From: Trebonia sp035294225
GTDB lineage: Bacteria; Actinomycetota; Actinomycetes; Streptosporangiales; Streptosporangiaceae
Direction of reading: 5' to 3'
Assembly: GCA_035294225.1 (NCBI GenBank)
Contig: DATGLH010000115.1
Span: 1-5,290 of the forward strand
DNA length: 5,290 bases
Notes under the pieces: model-generated
What the model was told of the DNA's origin: nothing
What the model saw: only the letters and a program-made list of their open reading frames with translations
The model's database searches: none
Program-made: the position numbers and the translations under genes
Part shown: piece by piece, positions 1 to 4,791 of the stretch
Layout: each line of letters opens with the position of its first letter
Numbering within the stretch: the stretch's first letter is position 1

Positions 1-105
1 CGCGGTTGGCCCCGCCGCCAGCGCGGTTGGCCCCGCCGCCAGCGCGGTTGGCCCCGCCGCCAGCGCGGTTGGCCCCGCCGCCAGCGCGGTTGGCCCCGCC
101 GCCAG
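1..105. repeat. Five perfect 21-bp tandem repeats
   Basis: Five identical head-to-tail copies of a 21-bp unit begin CGCGGTTGG and end CCGCCAG, at 1-21, 22-42, 43-63, 64-84 and 85-105. The array is cut by the left edge, so its true copy number is unknown. A degenerate relative lies at about 137-157. The unit is seven codons, so copy-number change keeps any overlapping frame open. It reads as Ala-Gly-Gly-Gly-Ala-Asn-Arg on the minus strand and as Leu-Ala-Pro-Pro-Pro-Ala-Arg on the plus strand. Complete identity between copies suggests recent expansion by slippage or unequal exchange. It is not a CRISPR: there are no spacers. Confidence 0.95.
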
Positions 106-265
106 CCTCGCCAGCCTCGCCAGCCCAGCCGGCCAGCGCGGTCAGCCCCGCCGGCGAGTCCTGCCGGCCAGCGTGGCCGGCGGGTGCGGTCGCCACAGGC
201 GATGCCGTCCGGCTTGTCCCGGTCCGATTCACTGGCGTCACGAGAGCCGCATACGCCACGGCCAT
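1..265 (-). CDS. Partial low-complexity protein, unknown function (runs off left edge)
   Basis: I do not recognise this gene. The minus frame starting at ATG 265 is open to the window edge. It begins MAVAYAALVTPVNRTGT, continues with an Ala/Gly/Thr-rich stretch, and enters an Ala-Gly-Gly-Gly-Ala-Asn-Arg heptad encoded by the 21-bp array. The frame stays open upstream of 265 to a TGA at 317-319 and reads sensibly there (FFGFGEPDAAGRRLWIG). That stretch holds no start codon. A double ATG (322-327) in another frame would join it if the T-run at 312-316 had one more T, giving MMND followed by FFGFGEPD. This frame has the highest GC3 of the minus frames by my hand count (about four fifths). The strand is not certain: the plus frame over the same bases shares its third positions and is also open (Pro-rich, ending at TGA 327-329). 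I prefer minus because an AT-rich, regulatory-looking tract lies just upstream of 327. Possible readings are an intact gene starting at 265, a frameshifted gene, or no gene. Confidence 0.35.
   Translation of the reverse strand, partial: MAVAYAALVTPVNRTGTSRTASPVATAPAGHAGRQDSPAGLTALAGWAGEAGEAGGGANRAGGGANRAGGGANRAGGGANRAGGGANR
106..123. repeat. Two 9-bp tandem repeats next to the 21-bp array
   Basis: CCTCGCCAG occurs twice in tandem (106-114, 115-123), directly after the last 21-bp unit and sharing its CGCCAG-like end. On the minus strand this reads Gly-Glu-Ala-Gly-Glu-Ala. A near copy, CCCAGCCGG, follows. It looks like the diverged edge of the same slippage-prone tract. Confidence 0.8.
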
Positions 266-341
266 ACCGATCCAGAGCCGACGACCCGCCGCGTCCGGCT
301 CCCCGAAGCCGAAAAATCATTCATCATGAAAAGAAAATTCG

Positions 342-403
342 GAATAGGTGTATAAACCTTACCGGATCATGAGAATATGTGCATAAACCTTACCGGATCA
401 TGA
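342..403. repeat. 31-bp AT-rich element duplicated in tandem
   Basis: Two abutting 31-bp copies, 342-372 and 373-403, are identical at 29 of 31 positions. The mismatches are at 347/378 and 351/382. Both share the core ATAAACCTTACCGGATCATG and end in the palindrome TCATGA. A third TCATGA sits at 324-329. The tract is strikingly AT-rich for this genome. It lies in the gap between the end of the DUF2637 gene and the likely start of the left-hand minus-strand gene, so its position suits a promoter or operator. The 31-bp period is close to three helical turns and would put the copies on the same DNA face. No regulator is identified. Confidence 0.85.
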
Positions 404-501
404 AAGGGACGCGCTGTGGCGCCTGCCGGGGCCGGGTGCTCCCCAGGCGGGCCGTGCTCCCAGCCGTGCTGTGCTCCCAGGCGGGCCGGGGCTTCGGGCG
501 G
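404..501. other. Gene-free GC-rich spacer with degenerate short repeats
   Basis: This spacer lies downstream of the DUF2637 stop. The motif TGCTCCCCAGGCGGGCCG at 437-454 recurs as TGCTCCCAGGCGGGCCG at 472-488. A shortened version, TGCTCCCAGCCG, lies between them at 455-466. I see no clear stem-loop followed by a T-run, so how the DUF2637 transcript ends is not evident. No credible gene is visible here. Confidence 0.5.
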
Positions 502-1761
502 TTAGTCCTCCTCCTCGTCGTCTTCGGGCGGGACGGGGGTGGCCCGGACCCGGTTGAGCCGCGGGACCGTCGCGAACGGCGCCGTCGCGAAGGGCGGCGC
601 GTCCTGGTCGACCTCCGGCACCGCGGCCGGGTGAGCACGCTCGCCGAAGCCGCTCTCCTCGGCGTCCCAGTAGTCGTGCGACTCCGCGGCGGACCCGCGC
701 GCCGCCGCGGCTCCCTCCCGAGGTTGCGCCGCCTCGCCTGGCGCTGCCGTAGCCGCCCCCTGGGGGGCCGCCGCTGTCTCCCGGTCATGCGCGCCGGGCG
801 CTTCATGCGCCGTCTCAGAGGCCGGGCCGGGAAGTTCCCCTGGTGCGCCCCCGGGGGCCGTACCGCCGCCGGTGAGGGCGTCATCGCCGGGCAAGGGCTC
901 CTCCCGGGTCGGAACCGCCCCCATCGGATCTTCCCGGGCCGCGGCCGTATCCGCGGCCGGGGCCGGCGCCGCGGCCAGTTCCCCGGCCCCGGGGTCCCCG
1001 GCCCCGGGTTCCCCGCCCCCGGCCCCGGGTTCCCCGCGCGCCGGGGCCGGCTCCGGCGCCAGGTCCGCTTCCTGGGCCGCGGGCGCGTCCGCCGCGGGGG
1101 CCGGCCGGTCCGCCATGGCCGGCGGCTCGTCCGGAGCCGTCGGCCCGGCGGCTGACGCCGCACGCGCCGACGCTGCCCCGGCTGGCTGCGCGATGGCCGG
1201 CAGCGGCGGCAAGGCGGGCGCCAGTGCCGCTGGCGGTGCCTGGCCGGCCATGGAGGCGGCGGACAGCGCGCGCCCGGCGCGGCGGGCGGTCTGCTGGCCT
1301 AGGCGGTCCGGGACGGCGGCCGCGGCGTGCGGTGCCCGCGAATGCCTGAGCATGGTCAGCATCAGGCTGAAGCCGAGCAGGACGAGCACCCACGGGACGG
1401 CCGCGACCACCCCCTCGGTCTCGCGGTGCGGCAGGACCACGTTCATGGCGTGCACGGCGTCGGCTGCGCCGACGACGGCCACCATCAAGACGATCACGAG
1501 CCACGCGTAAAACCGCGCCCACCACCGCGCGTCCCGTAGCATGACGGCGGCCACGCAGGCGATGACGAACACCGCGTCGAAGGCCCCCGGGTACAGCCGG
1601 GCCAGCCGGGCGGAGACGCCCGCCTGCACTGCGATCGCGTGCACTCCGGCGTACGACAGCACGAACGTCGCCGCCGCCAGGGCGAGGACCACGATCACGA
1701 CCGCCAGGTTCACGAGCCTGGCGGGCCACTTGCGGCGCGGCGCCGGGAGATGGACATTCAT
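502..1761 (-). CDS. DUF2637-like membrane protein with long disordered tail
   Basis: A 419-residue protein from ATG 1759-1761 to TAA 502-504. The first 140 residues hold four hydrophobic segments: about 17-40 (LVNLAVVIVVLALAAATFVL), 58-75, 84-106 (including AWLVIVLMVAVVGAADAVHA) and 118-138 (VPWVLVLLGFSLMLTML). The pattern, including SYAGVHAIA, RLARLYPGAFDAVFV and MLRDARWWARFYAW, matches what I recall of actinobacterial DUF2637 proteins. Their function is unknown; some relatives occur on mobile plasmids. Residues 141-419 are Ala/Pro/Gly/Glu-rich and look disordered. They include GEPGAG-type repeats (243-261), a doubled FATAP/FATVP (391-400, bases 562-591) and an acidic end, PPEDDEEED. The short basic N-terminus (PRRKWPAR) suggests it and the tail face the cytoplasm, but this is inferred. 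No good Shine-Dalgarno is visible; the start is chosen because the first helix follows directly. The gene is divergent from cysS. Several antisense frames over the tail are open only because the DNA is so GC-rich. Confidence 0.85.
   Translation of the reverse strand: MNVHLPAPRRKWPARLVNLAVVIVVLALAAATFVLSYAGVHAIAVQAGVSARLARLYPGAFDAVFVIACVAAVMLRDARWWARFYAWLVIVLMVAVVGAADAVHAMNVVLPHRETEGVVAAVPWVLVLLGFSLMLTMLRHSRAPHAAAAVPDRLGQQTARRAGRALSAASMAGQAPPAALAPALPPLPAIAQPAGAASARAASAAGPTAPDEPPAMADRPAPAADAPAAQEADLAPEPAPARGEPGAGGGEPGAGDPGAGELAAAPAPAADTAAAREDPMGAVPTREEPLPGDDALTGGGTAPGGAPGELPGPASETAHEAPGAHDRETAAAPQGAATAAPGEAAQPREGAAAARGSAAESHDYWDAEESGFGERAHPAAVPEVDQDAPPFATAPFATVPRLNRVRATPVPPEDDEEED
979..1035 (-). 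repeat. GC-only internal repeats in the tail of the DUF2637 protein
   Basis: On the minus strand the 13-mer CCCGGGGCCGGGG occurs three times, in a stretch encoding GEPGAGGG, EPGAGD and PGAGE (residues 243-261). These are imperfect coding repeats, probably from replication slippage in a region without structural constraint. They are likely to vary in copy number between strains. Confidence 0.7.
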
Positions 1762-1935
1762 GGGGACGTCGTTCCAGTCTTGCCAGAAGGGACAGCTGCC
1801 GGGAGCAAGCGGGATGCTCCCTGCCAGGCGATGCCCACGCTATCGGGGTTAGCTACCGATTGGAACGATTTCGGCCGTTGGCCGGGTGTGTCGCAACCCA
1901 AGCGGCCCGCGGTCCGGTACCGTACGCTGTTGACG
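1762..1935. promoter_or_regulatory. Divergent intergenic region between the DUF2637 gene and cysS
   Basis: This 174-bp gap must hold promoters for both directions. Visible structure includes a perfect 7-bp stem GGGAGCA/TGCTCCC (1801-1807 with 1815-1821, 7-nt loop), which would lie in a leader of the minus-strand gene. A second inverted repeat is ATCGG/CCGAT (1842-1846 with 1856-1860), flanking the palindrome TAGCTA (1850-1855). It lies near a possible minus-strand -10 (TAGCGT, 1842 to 1837) and could be an operator. No -35 element is convincing in either direction. I see no T-box features and the space is short for one. Confidence 0.4.
1923..1928 (+). promoter_or_regulatory. Candidate -10 element for a leaderless cysS transcript
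   Basis: TACGCT fits the actinobacterial TANNNT -10 pattern and ends 7 nt before the cysS ATG at 1936. Transcription would therefore start at or next to the start codon. The bases between (GTTGACG) contain no Shine-Dalgarno. An alternative -10 is TACCGT at 1918-1923. No recognisable -35 is present at 17-18 bp spacing. Confidence 0.35.
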
Positions 1936-3363
1936 ATGACGCTGCGCCTCCACGACACGGCCGCCCGGGCCGTTCGCGCGTTCCGGCCGGCGACGCCGGG
2001 GTGGGTCACTGTCTACGTATGCGGCGAGACCGTCCAGAGCGTTCCGCATATCGGCCAGCTTCGTTCGGCCGTGTGCTTCGACATCCTGGTCCGCTGGCTA
2101 GAGGCGTCCGGCTACCGGGTGACCTACTGCCGCAACGTCACGGATATCGACGACAAGATCTTGCGTGCCGCGGACGCCGAGGGCATGCCATGGTGGGCGC
2201 TTGCCGAGCGTAACCGGCGGCCCTTCATGAAGGGCTACGACATGCTCGGCTGCCGCCCGCCGGACGCGGAGCCGAGGGCGGCCGGGCACATCCCCGAGAT
2301 GATCGCTTTGATCAGGAGGCTGATCGAGGGCGGCCACGCTTACGTGGCGGGCGGCGATGTGTACTTCGACGTGCGTACCGCCGCCGATTACGGCGCGCTT
2401 TCCGGACGGCGCCTCGCGGACATGCGGCCCGCCGAGGACACCGGCAGGCCCACGGGCAAGTGCGATCCGCGGGACTTCGCCCTCTGGAAGGGCGCGAAGC
2501 CCGGAGAGCCGTCCTGGGAGGCGCCGTGGGGCCCCGGTCGCCCCGGCTGGCACCTGGAGTGCTCCGCCATGTCCGCCGCATACCTGGGCCCCGCCTTCGA
2601 CATCCATGGCGGCGGGGTCGATCTGGTCTTCCCGCACCATGAGAACGAGCGTGCCCAGTCGCGTGCCGCTGGCGACGGGTTCGCCCGGTACTGGCTGCAC
2701 AACGGGCTCGTCCGGATGGCCGGCGAGAAGATGGGCACGTCGGCGGGGAACGTCCTGCTGCTGGCCGAGGCCCTGCGGAAGGCCCGGCCGCAGGAACTGC
2801 GGTATTACCTCGGCCAGGCGCACTACCGCTCGACGCTCGAGTACTCGGACGAGGCGCTTGAGGAAGCCGCCGCCGCCTACCAGCGAATCGAGCGCTTCGT
2901 CATCCGCGCCCAGCGCGCGCTCGGCCGGCCGGCGGATACGGTGTCCTGCGGGAGCACGCCGCATGGTCCGGCCGCCGGACTTCCGATCTCGTTCGCCGCC
3001 GCGATGGACGACGACCTCAACGTCCCGGCAGCGCTCGCCGCCGTGCACGCCGCGGTCCGGGACGGCAACTACGCTCTGACTGCGGGAGACGCGGAAGGCG
3101 CCGCCGGCTGCCTCGCCCAGGTCCGGTCCATGCTCGCGGTGCTCGGCCTCGACCCGCTGGCCCCGGCATGGGAAGCCGGCGACGTCGGCGACCGGCTATA
3201 CGGGGCGGTTGACGCGCTCGTCGGCCTGGCGCTGCGGCAGCGGGAAGCGGCGCGAGCCCGCGGCGACTATGCTTCGGCGGACTCCATCAGGGACACCCTG
3301 GAGCAGATCGGGCTGACGGTCGAGGACACGGCGGAAGGCCCGCGATGGGAAATGAAGCGATGA
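1936..3363 (+). CDS. cysS: Cysteinyl-tRNA synthetase with divergent HIGH and KMSKS motifs
   Basis: This 475-residue cytoplasmic enzyme activates cysteine with ATP and transfers it to tRNA-Cys. Family features are clear: TVYVCG near 25-30, RNVTDIDDKIL (66-76), GRPGWHLECSAM (201-212), FDIHGGGVDLVFPHHENE (221-238), HYRSTLEYS (296-304), an anticodon-binding helical part with AAMDDDLNVPAAL (355-367), and the usual end, SIRDTLEQIG...GPRWE. The four zinc ligands known from E. coli CysRS are present as C29, C209, H234 and E238. The class I signatures are unusual: HIGH reads HIGQ (38-41), and KMSKS reads KMGTS (265-269), losing the second lysine. Length and all other motifs are normal, so it does not look like a pseudogene. 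ATG 1936 is chosen because homologues as I recall them begin near LRLHDTAARAV; GTG 1888 is an in-frame alternative. MshC is less likely because the sequence follows CysRS throughout. The gene is adjacent to rlmB, as in other actinomycetes. Confidence 0.95.
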   Translation: MTLRLHDTAARAVRAFRPATPGWVTVYVCGETVQSVPHIGQLRSAVCFDILVRWLEASGYRVTYCRNVTDIDDKILRAADAEGMPWWALAERNRRPFMKGYDMLGCRPPDAEPRAAGHIPEMIALIRRLIEGGHAYVAGGDVYFDVRTAADYGALSGRRLADMRPAEDTGRPTGKCDPRDFALWKGAKPGEPSWEAPWGPGRPGWHLECSAMSAAYLGPAFDIHGGGVDLVFPHHENERAQSRAAGDGFARYWLHNGLVRMAGEKMGTSAGNVLLLAEALRKARPQELRYYLGQAHYRSTLEYSDEALEEAAAAYQRIERFVIRAQRALGRPADTVSCGSTPHGPAAGLPISFAAAMDDDLNVPAALAAVHAAVRDGNYALTAGDAEGAAGCLAQVRSMLAVLGLDPLAPAWEAGDVGDRLYGAVDALVGLALRQREAARARGDYASADSIRDTLEQIGLTVEDTAEGPRWEMKR

Positions 3364-3395
3364 ACGGGCGGAAAGAGCGATGAGCGGGCGGAAAA
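3356..3395 (+). repeat. 20-bp tandem duplication at the cysS/rlmB junction
   Basis: AGCGATGAACGGGCGGAAA at 3356-3374 is repeated as AGCGATGAGCGGGCGGAAA at 3376-3394: one mismatch in 19, period 20 bp. Each copy contains an ATGA. The first overlaps the cysS stop (ATG at 3360, TGA at 3361-3363) and the second is the rlmB start (3380). Because 20 is not a multiple of three, the two starts are in different frames. The simplest history is an ancestral 4-bp cysS/rlmB overlap that was duplicated. Confidence 0.85.
3360..3383 (+). CDS. Seven-codon minicistron overlapping cysS stop and rlmB start
   Basis: ATG 3360 reads MNGRKER and stops at TGA 3381-3383. Its start overlaps the cysS stop by 4 bases and its stop overlaps the rlmB start by 4 bases, so all three frames could be coupled by re-initiation. 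The peptide resembles the first residues of RlmB (MSGRKK) because of the 20-bp duplication. The peptide itself probably has no role. Whether ribosomes use this start is unknown. Confidence 0.3.
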   Translation: MNGRKER

Positions 3396-4411
3396 AAGGC
3401 AGCGACGGCCGCGCACCCGGGGGCGGCGGCTACACCAAATCCGGCAAGCCGCGTCCGGGAACCGGCGGCAACCGCCGGGACCGTCTCAAGGGCAAGGGGC
3501 CGACGCCGCCCGCGTACATGCGTCCCGGCCATCCCGCGCAGCGGGCCGCCGCGGCACGCGCCGCCGCGGGTGGCCGGCCAGCCCGCAAGAGGGGAACAGG
3601 GCCGGGGGGAGTCGGCGGCGACCGTTCGGAATATGGACATCAGCCCCTGGCACCACGGGGCAGCGGCGACGGGCCGGAAGTGGTCGCGGGCCGGAACCCT
3701 GTCGTGGAGTCACTGCGGGCGCGGGTGCCAGCACTGGCCCTGTACGTCGCCGGACGGGCGCAGCAGGACGAGCGGGTCGCGGAGGCGGTCCAGCTAGCGG
3801 CCGGGGCGGGCATCGCCGTGCTCGAAGCGGGCACGGCGGAACTCGGCCGGCTGACGGGCGGCGCGGTGCACCAGGGCGTGGCGCTGCGGGTACGGCCCTA
3901 CGATTACGCGCACCCGGACGACTTCGCGGCGGTTCCGGGGCCGAATCCGCCGCTCATCGTGGCGCTTGACGGCGTGACCGACCCGCGCAACCTCGGCGCC
4001 GTGGTGCGCTCGGCGGCGGCGTTCGGCGCTACGGGCGTCGTGGTGCCCGCGCGGCGCAGCGCGGGCGTGACCGCGGGCGCGTGGAAGGCGTCGGCCGGGG
4101 CGCTGGCGCGGCTGCCGGTGGCCCGGGCGGTGAACCTCACGCGGACGCTTGCGGCGTACAAGTCGGCCGGGTTCTTCGCCGCCGGGCTGGACGCCGCGGG
4201 CGCGACCGACGTGCGCGACATGCCGGTCGCCGACGGGCCCCTTGTCCTGGTCGTAGGCTCGGAGGGACACGGGCTGTCCCGGGTGGTGGCCGCGGCGTGC
4301 GACCTCCTGGTGCGGATTCCGATGTCGGACGCGACCGAGTCGCTGAACGCCGGCGTGGCCGCGTCGATTGCCCTGTATGAGATCGCGTCCGCGCGGTCTG
4401 GGCTACGATAA
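3380..4411 (+). CDS. rlmB: 23S rRNA (guanosine-2'-O)-methyltransferase, SpoU/TrmH family
   Basis: A 343-residue SPOUT enzyme, probably transferring a methyl group from S-adenosylmethionine to the 2'-OH of a conserved 23S rRNA guanosine (G2251 in E. coli). Residues 1-100 are a basic Gly/Arg/Lys-rich extension, typical of actinobacterial homologues, with the conserved KGKGPTPPA (37-45). The substrate-binding domain begins at VVAGRNPVVESLRARVPALA (101-120). The SPOUT motifs are all present: NLGAVVRSAAAFG (204-216, with N204 and R210), VVGSEGHGLS (291-300, with E295) and IPMSDATESLNAGVAASIAL (313-332, with N323). It overlaps nothing but the minicistron and lies 16 bp after cysS, so co-transcription is likely. 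A weak GGAAAG (3370-3375) precedes the ATG. The exact rRNA target is assigned by family, not visible in the sequence. Confidence 0.92.
   Translation: MSGRKKGSDGRAPGGGGYTKSGKPRPGTGGNRRDRLKGKGPTPPAYMRPGHPAQRAAAARAAAGGRPARKRGTGPGGVGGDRSEYGHQPLAPRGSGDGPEVVAGRNPVVESLRARVPALALYVAGRAQQDERVAEAVQLAAGAGIAVLEAGTAELGRLTGGAVHQGVALRVRPYDYAHPDDFAAVPGPNPPLIVALDGVTDPRNLGAVVRSAAAFGATGVVVPARRSAGVTAGAWKASAGALARLPVARAVNLTRTLAAYKSAGFFAAGLDAAGATDVRDMPVADGPLVLVVGSEGHGLSRVVAAACDLLVRIPMSDATESLNAGVAASIALYEIASARSGLR
4404..4409 (+). promoter_or_regulatory. Possible -10 element for the tRNA-Thr gene
   Basis: TACGAT matches TANNNT and overlaps the last codons of rlmB. Transcription would start near 4416, leaving about 32 nt of 5' leader to be removed from the tRNA precursor. 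No -35 is evident, so read-through from rlmB is an equally good explanation. Confidence 0.25.
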
Positions 4412-4447
4412 CGGGAGTCGTCCGGCGCACGCGCGGCCGGCGAGCCA

Positions 4448-4523
4448 GCCGGTGTAGCTCAGCAGGCAGAGCACCCGCCTTGTAAGCGGACGGTCAGCGG
4501 TTCGAATCCGCTCACCGGCTCCA
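4448..4523 (+). tRNA. tRNA-Thr (anticodon TGT)
   Basis: A complete 76-nt cloverleaf. The acceptor stem GCCGGTG (4448-4454) pairs fully with CACCGGC (4513-4519). The D stem is GCTC/GAGC (4457-4460, 4469-4472). The anticodon arm is CCCGC-CTTGTAA-GCGGA (4474-4490), with anticodon TGT at 4481-4483. The T arm is AGCGG-TTCGAAT-CCGCT (4496-4512). The discriminator is T4520 and CCA is encoded (4521-4523). The anticodon reads ACA and related threonine codons. One oddity is the outermost anticodon-stem pair (27-43), a C-A mismatch. The gene follows rlmB by 36 bp. Confidence 0.97.
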
Positions 4524-4693
4524 GGTGAATACCAGCGGAAATACACGCTGAACTGCGGAAATCCTGGTCTCGCGCGCGTTGGCGATCATGGCGTCGCGCG
4601 CTTGGCTGTAGCGTCTCGTGGCCAGCGGGAACCATTCGGTGCCGCACGTAGGCTGCACGCGCCAGTGACAGAACGCCGTCAGGCTCGCTCCAT

Positions 4694-4713
4694 GTCCGGA
4701 CGATTATCCGGGC
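4694..4713. terminator. Small hairpin, first of a tandem pair
   Basis: CCGGA (4696-4700) pairs with TCCGG (4707-4711) around the 6-nt loop CGATTA. A T-G wobble and a G-C pair (4694-4695 with 4712-4713) extend the stem to 7 bp. It stands two bases before a much stronger hairpin. No T-run follows. It is probably part of a double terminator, since actinobacterial terminators often lack the T-run. Confidence 0.4.
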
Positions 4714-4715
4714 GA

Positions 4716-4749
4716 GACTCGGCCCAGCGGCTCTGCCGCTGGGCCGGTC
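4716..4749. terminator. Strong hairpin, likely terminator after rlmB/tRNA-Thr
   Basis: CGGCCCAGCGGC (4720-4731) pairs perfectly with GCCGCTGGGCCG (4735-4746) around the 3-nt loop TCT. GAC (4716-4718) pairs with GTC (4747-4749) past a bulged T (4719), for 15 pairs in all. There is no T-run on either strand, as in many GC-rich terminators. It would stop transcription from the tRNA before the promoter of the next gene. It is nearly symmetric and could work in both directions. Confidence 0.6.
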
Positions 4750-4779
4750 ACCTGACCAGGCTGCCAGAAGATCAGGCCG

Positions 4780-4785
4780 TAGGGT
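4780..4785 (+). promoter_or_regulatory. Candidate -10 element for a leaderless transcript of the 4792 gene
   Basis: TAGGGT fits TANNNT and ends 6 nt before the GTG at 4792, the spacing expected for transcription starting at the start codon. The same bases include AGGG (4781-4784), which could instead act as a weak ribosome binding site 7 nt from GTG. CTGACC (4752-4757) resembles a -35, but a 22-bp spacer is too long. Confidence 0.4.
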
Positions 4786-4791
4786 ACCTGC

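Larger units (their letters stand above)
4524..4791. other. Gene-free stretch between tRNA-Thr and the SRPBCC-like gene
   Basis: No credible gene is seen in these 268 bases. Just after the tRNA is a weak 5-bp stem CAGCG/CGCTG (4533-4537 with 4546-4550). CGCGCGCGTTGGC (4571-4583) is echoed by CGCGCGCTTGGC (4595-4606). Two strong hairpins lie at 4694-4713 and 4716-4749, and a possible promoter lies just before 4792. The tRNA 3' end is not repeated, so there is no sign of an integrated element here. Confidence 0.6.

Noticed and set aside
1..123. CRISPR array or recombination iterons
   Set aside because: The units abut with no spacers, are 21 and 9 bp, and keep codon frame. This is a tandem repeat of the slippage type.
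6..329. Plus-strand Pro/Ala-rich frame through the 21-bp array, ending at TGA 327-329
   Set aside because: It shares third positions with the minus frame, so codon bias cannot exclude it, and it remains possible. I preferred minus because the AT-rich repeat element then lies upstream of a start.
379..1510. Long plus-strand frames opposite the DUF2637 gene, rich in Arg/Gly or Ala/Gly
   Set aside because: They lie antisense to a gene with clear membrane helices, are biased in composition, and are open only because stop codons are rare in such GC-rich DNA.
1639..1935. Upstream extension of cysS to ATG 1639 or GTG 1888
   Set aside because: The extension to 1639 would overlap the start of the divergent gene and adds sequence unlike any CysRS. 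Homologues start near LRLHDTAARAV. GTG 1888 cannot be excluded but adds an unneeded 16 residues.
1762..1935. T-box riboswitch upstream of cysS
   Set aside because: The gap is only 174 bp, no T-box sequence or specifier hairpin was found, and the likely transcript is leaderless.
2098..3048. Long minus-strand frame (316 codons) opposite cysS
   Set aside because: cysS is certain from its motifs. The antisense frame shows no recognisable domain and is a GC-driven shadow.
1936..3363. MshC (mycothiol ligase) instead of CysRS
   Set aside because: MshC is a CysRS relative, but this protein has the CysRS-type HHENE, WHLECSAM, DIHGGGVDL and a full anticodon-binding part, and it sits next to rlmB.
4448..4791. 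tRNA-Thr as an integration site (attB/attL) of a mobile element
   Set aside because: The 3' end of the tRNA is not repeated in the window, and no integrase, excisionase or other mobile gene is present.
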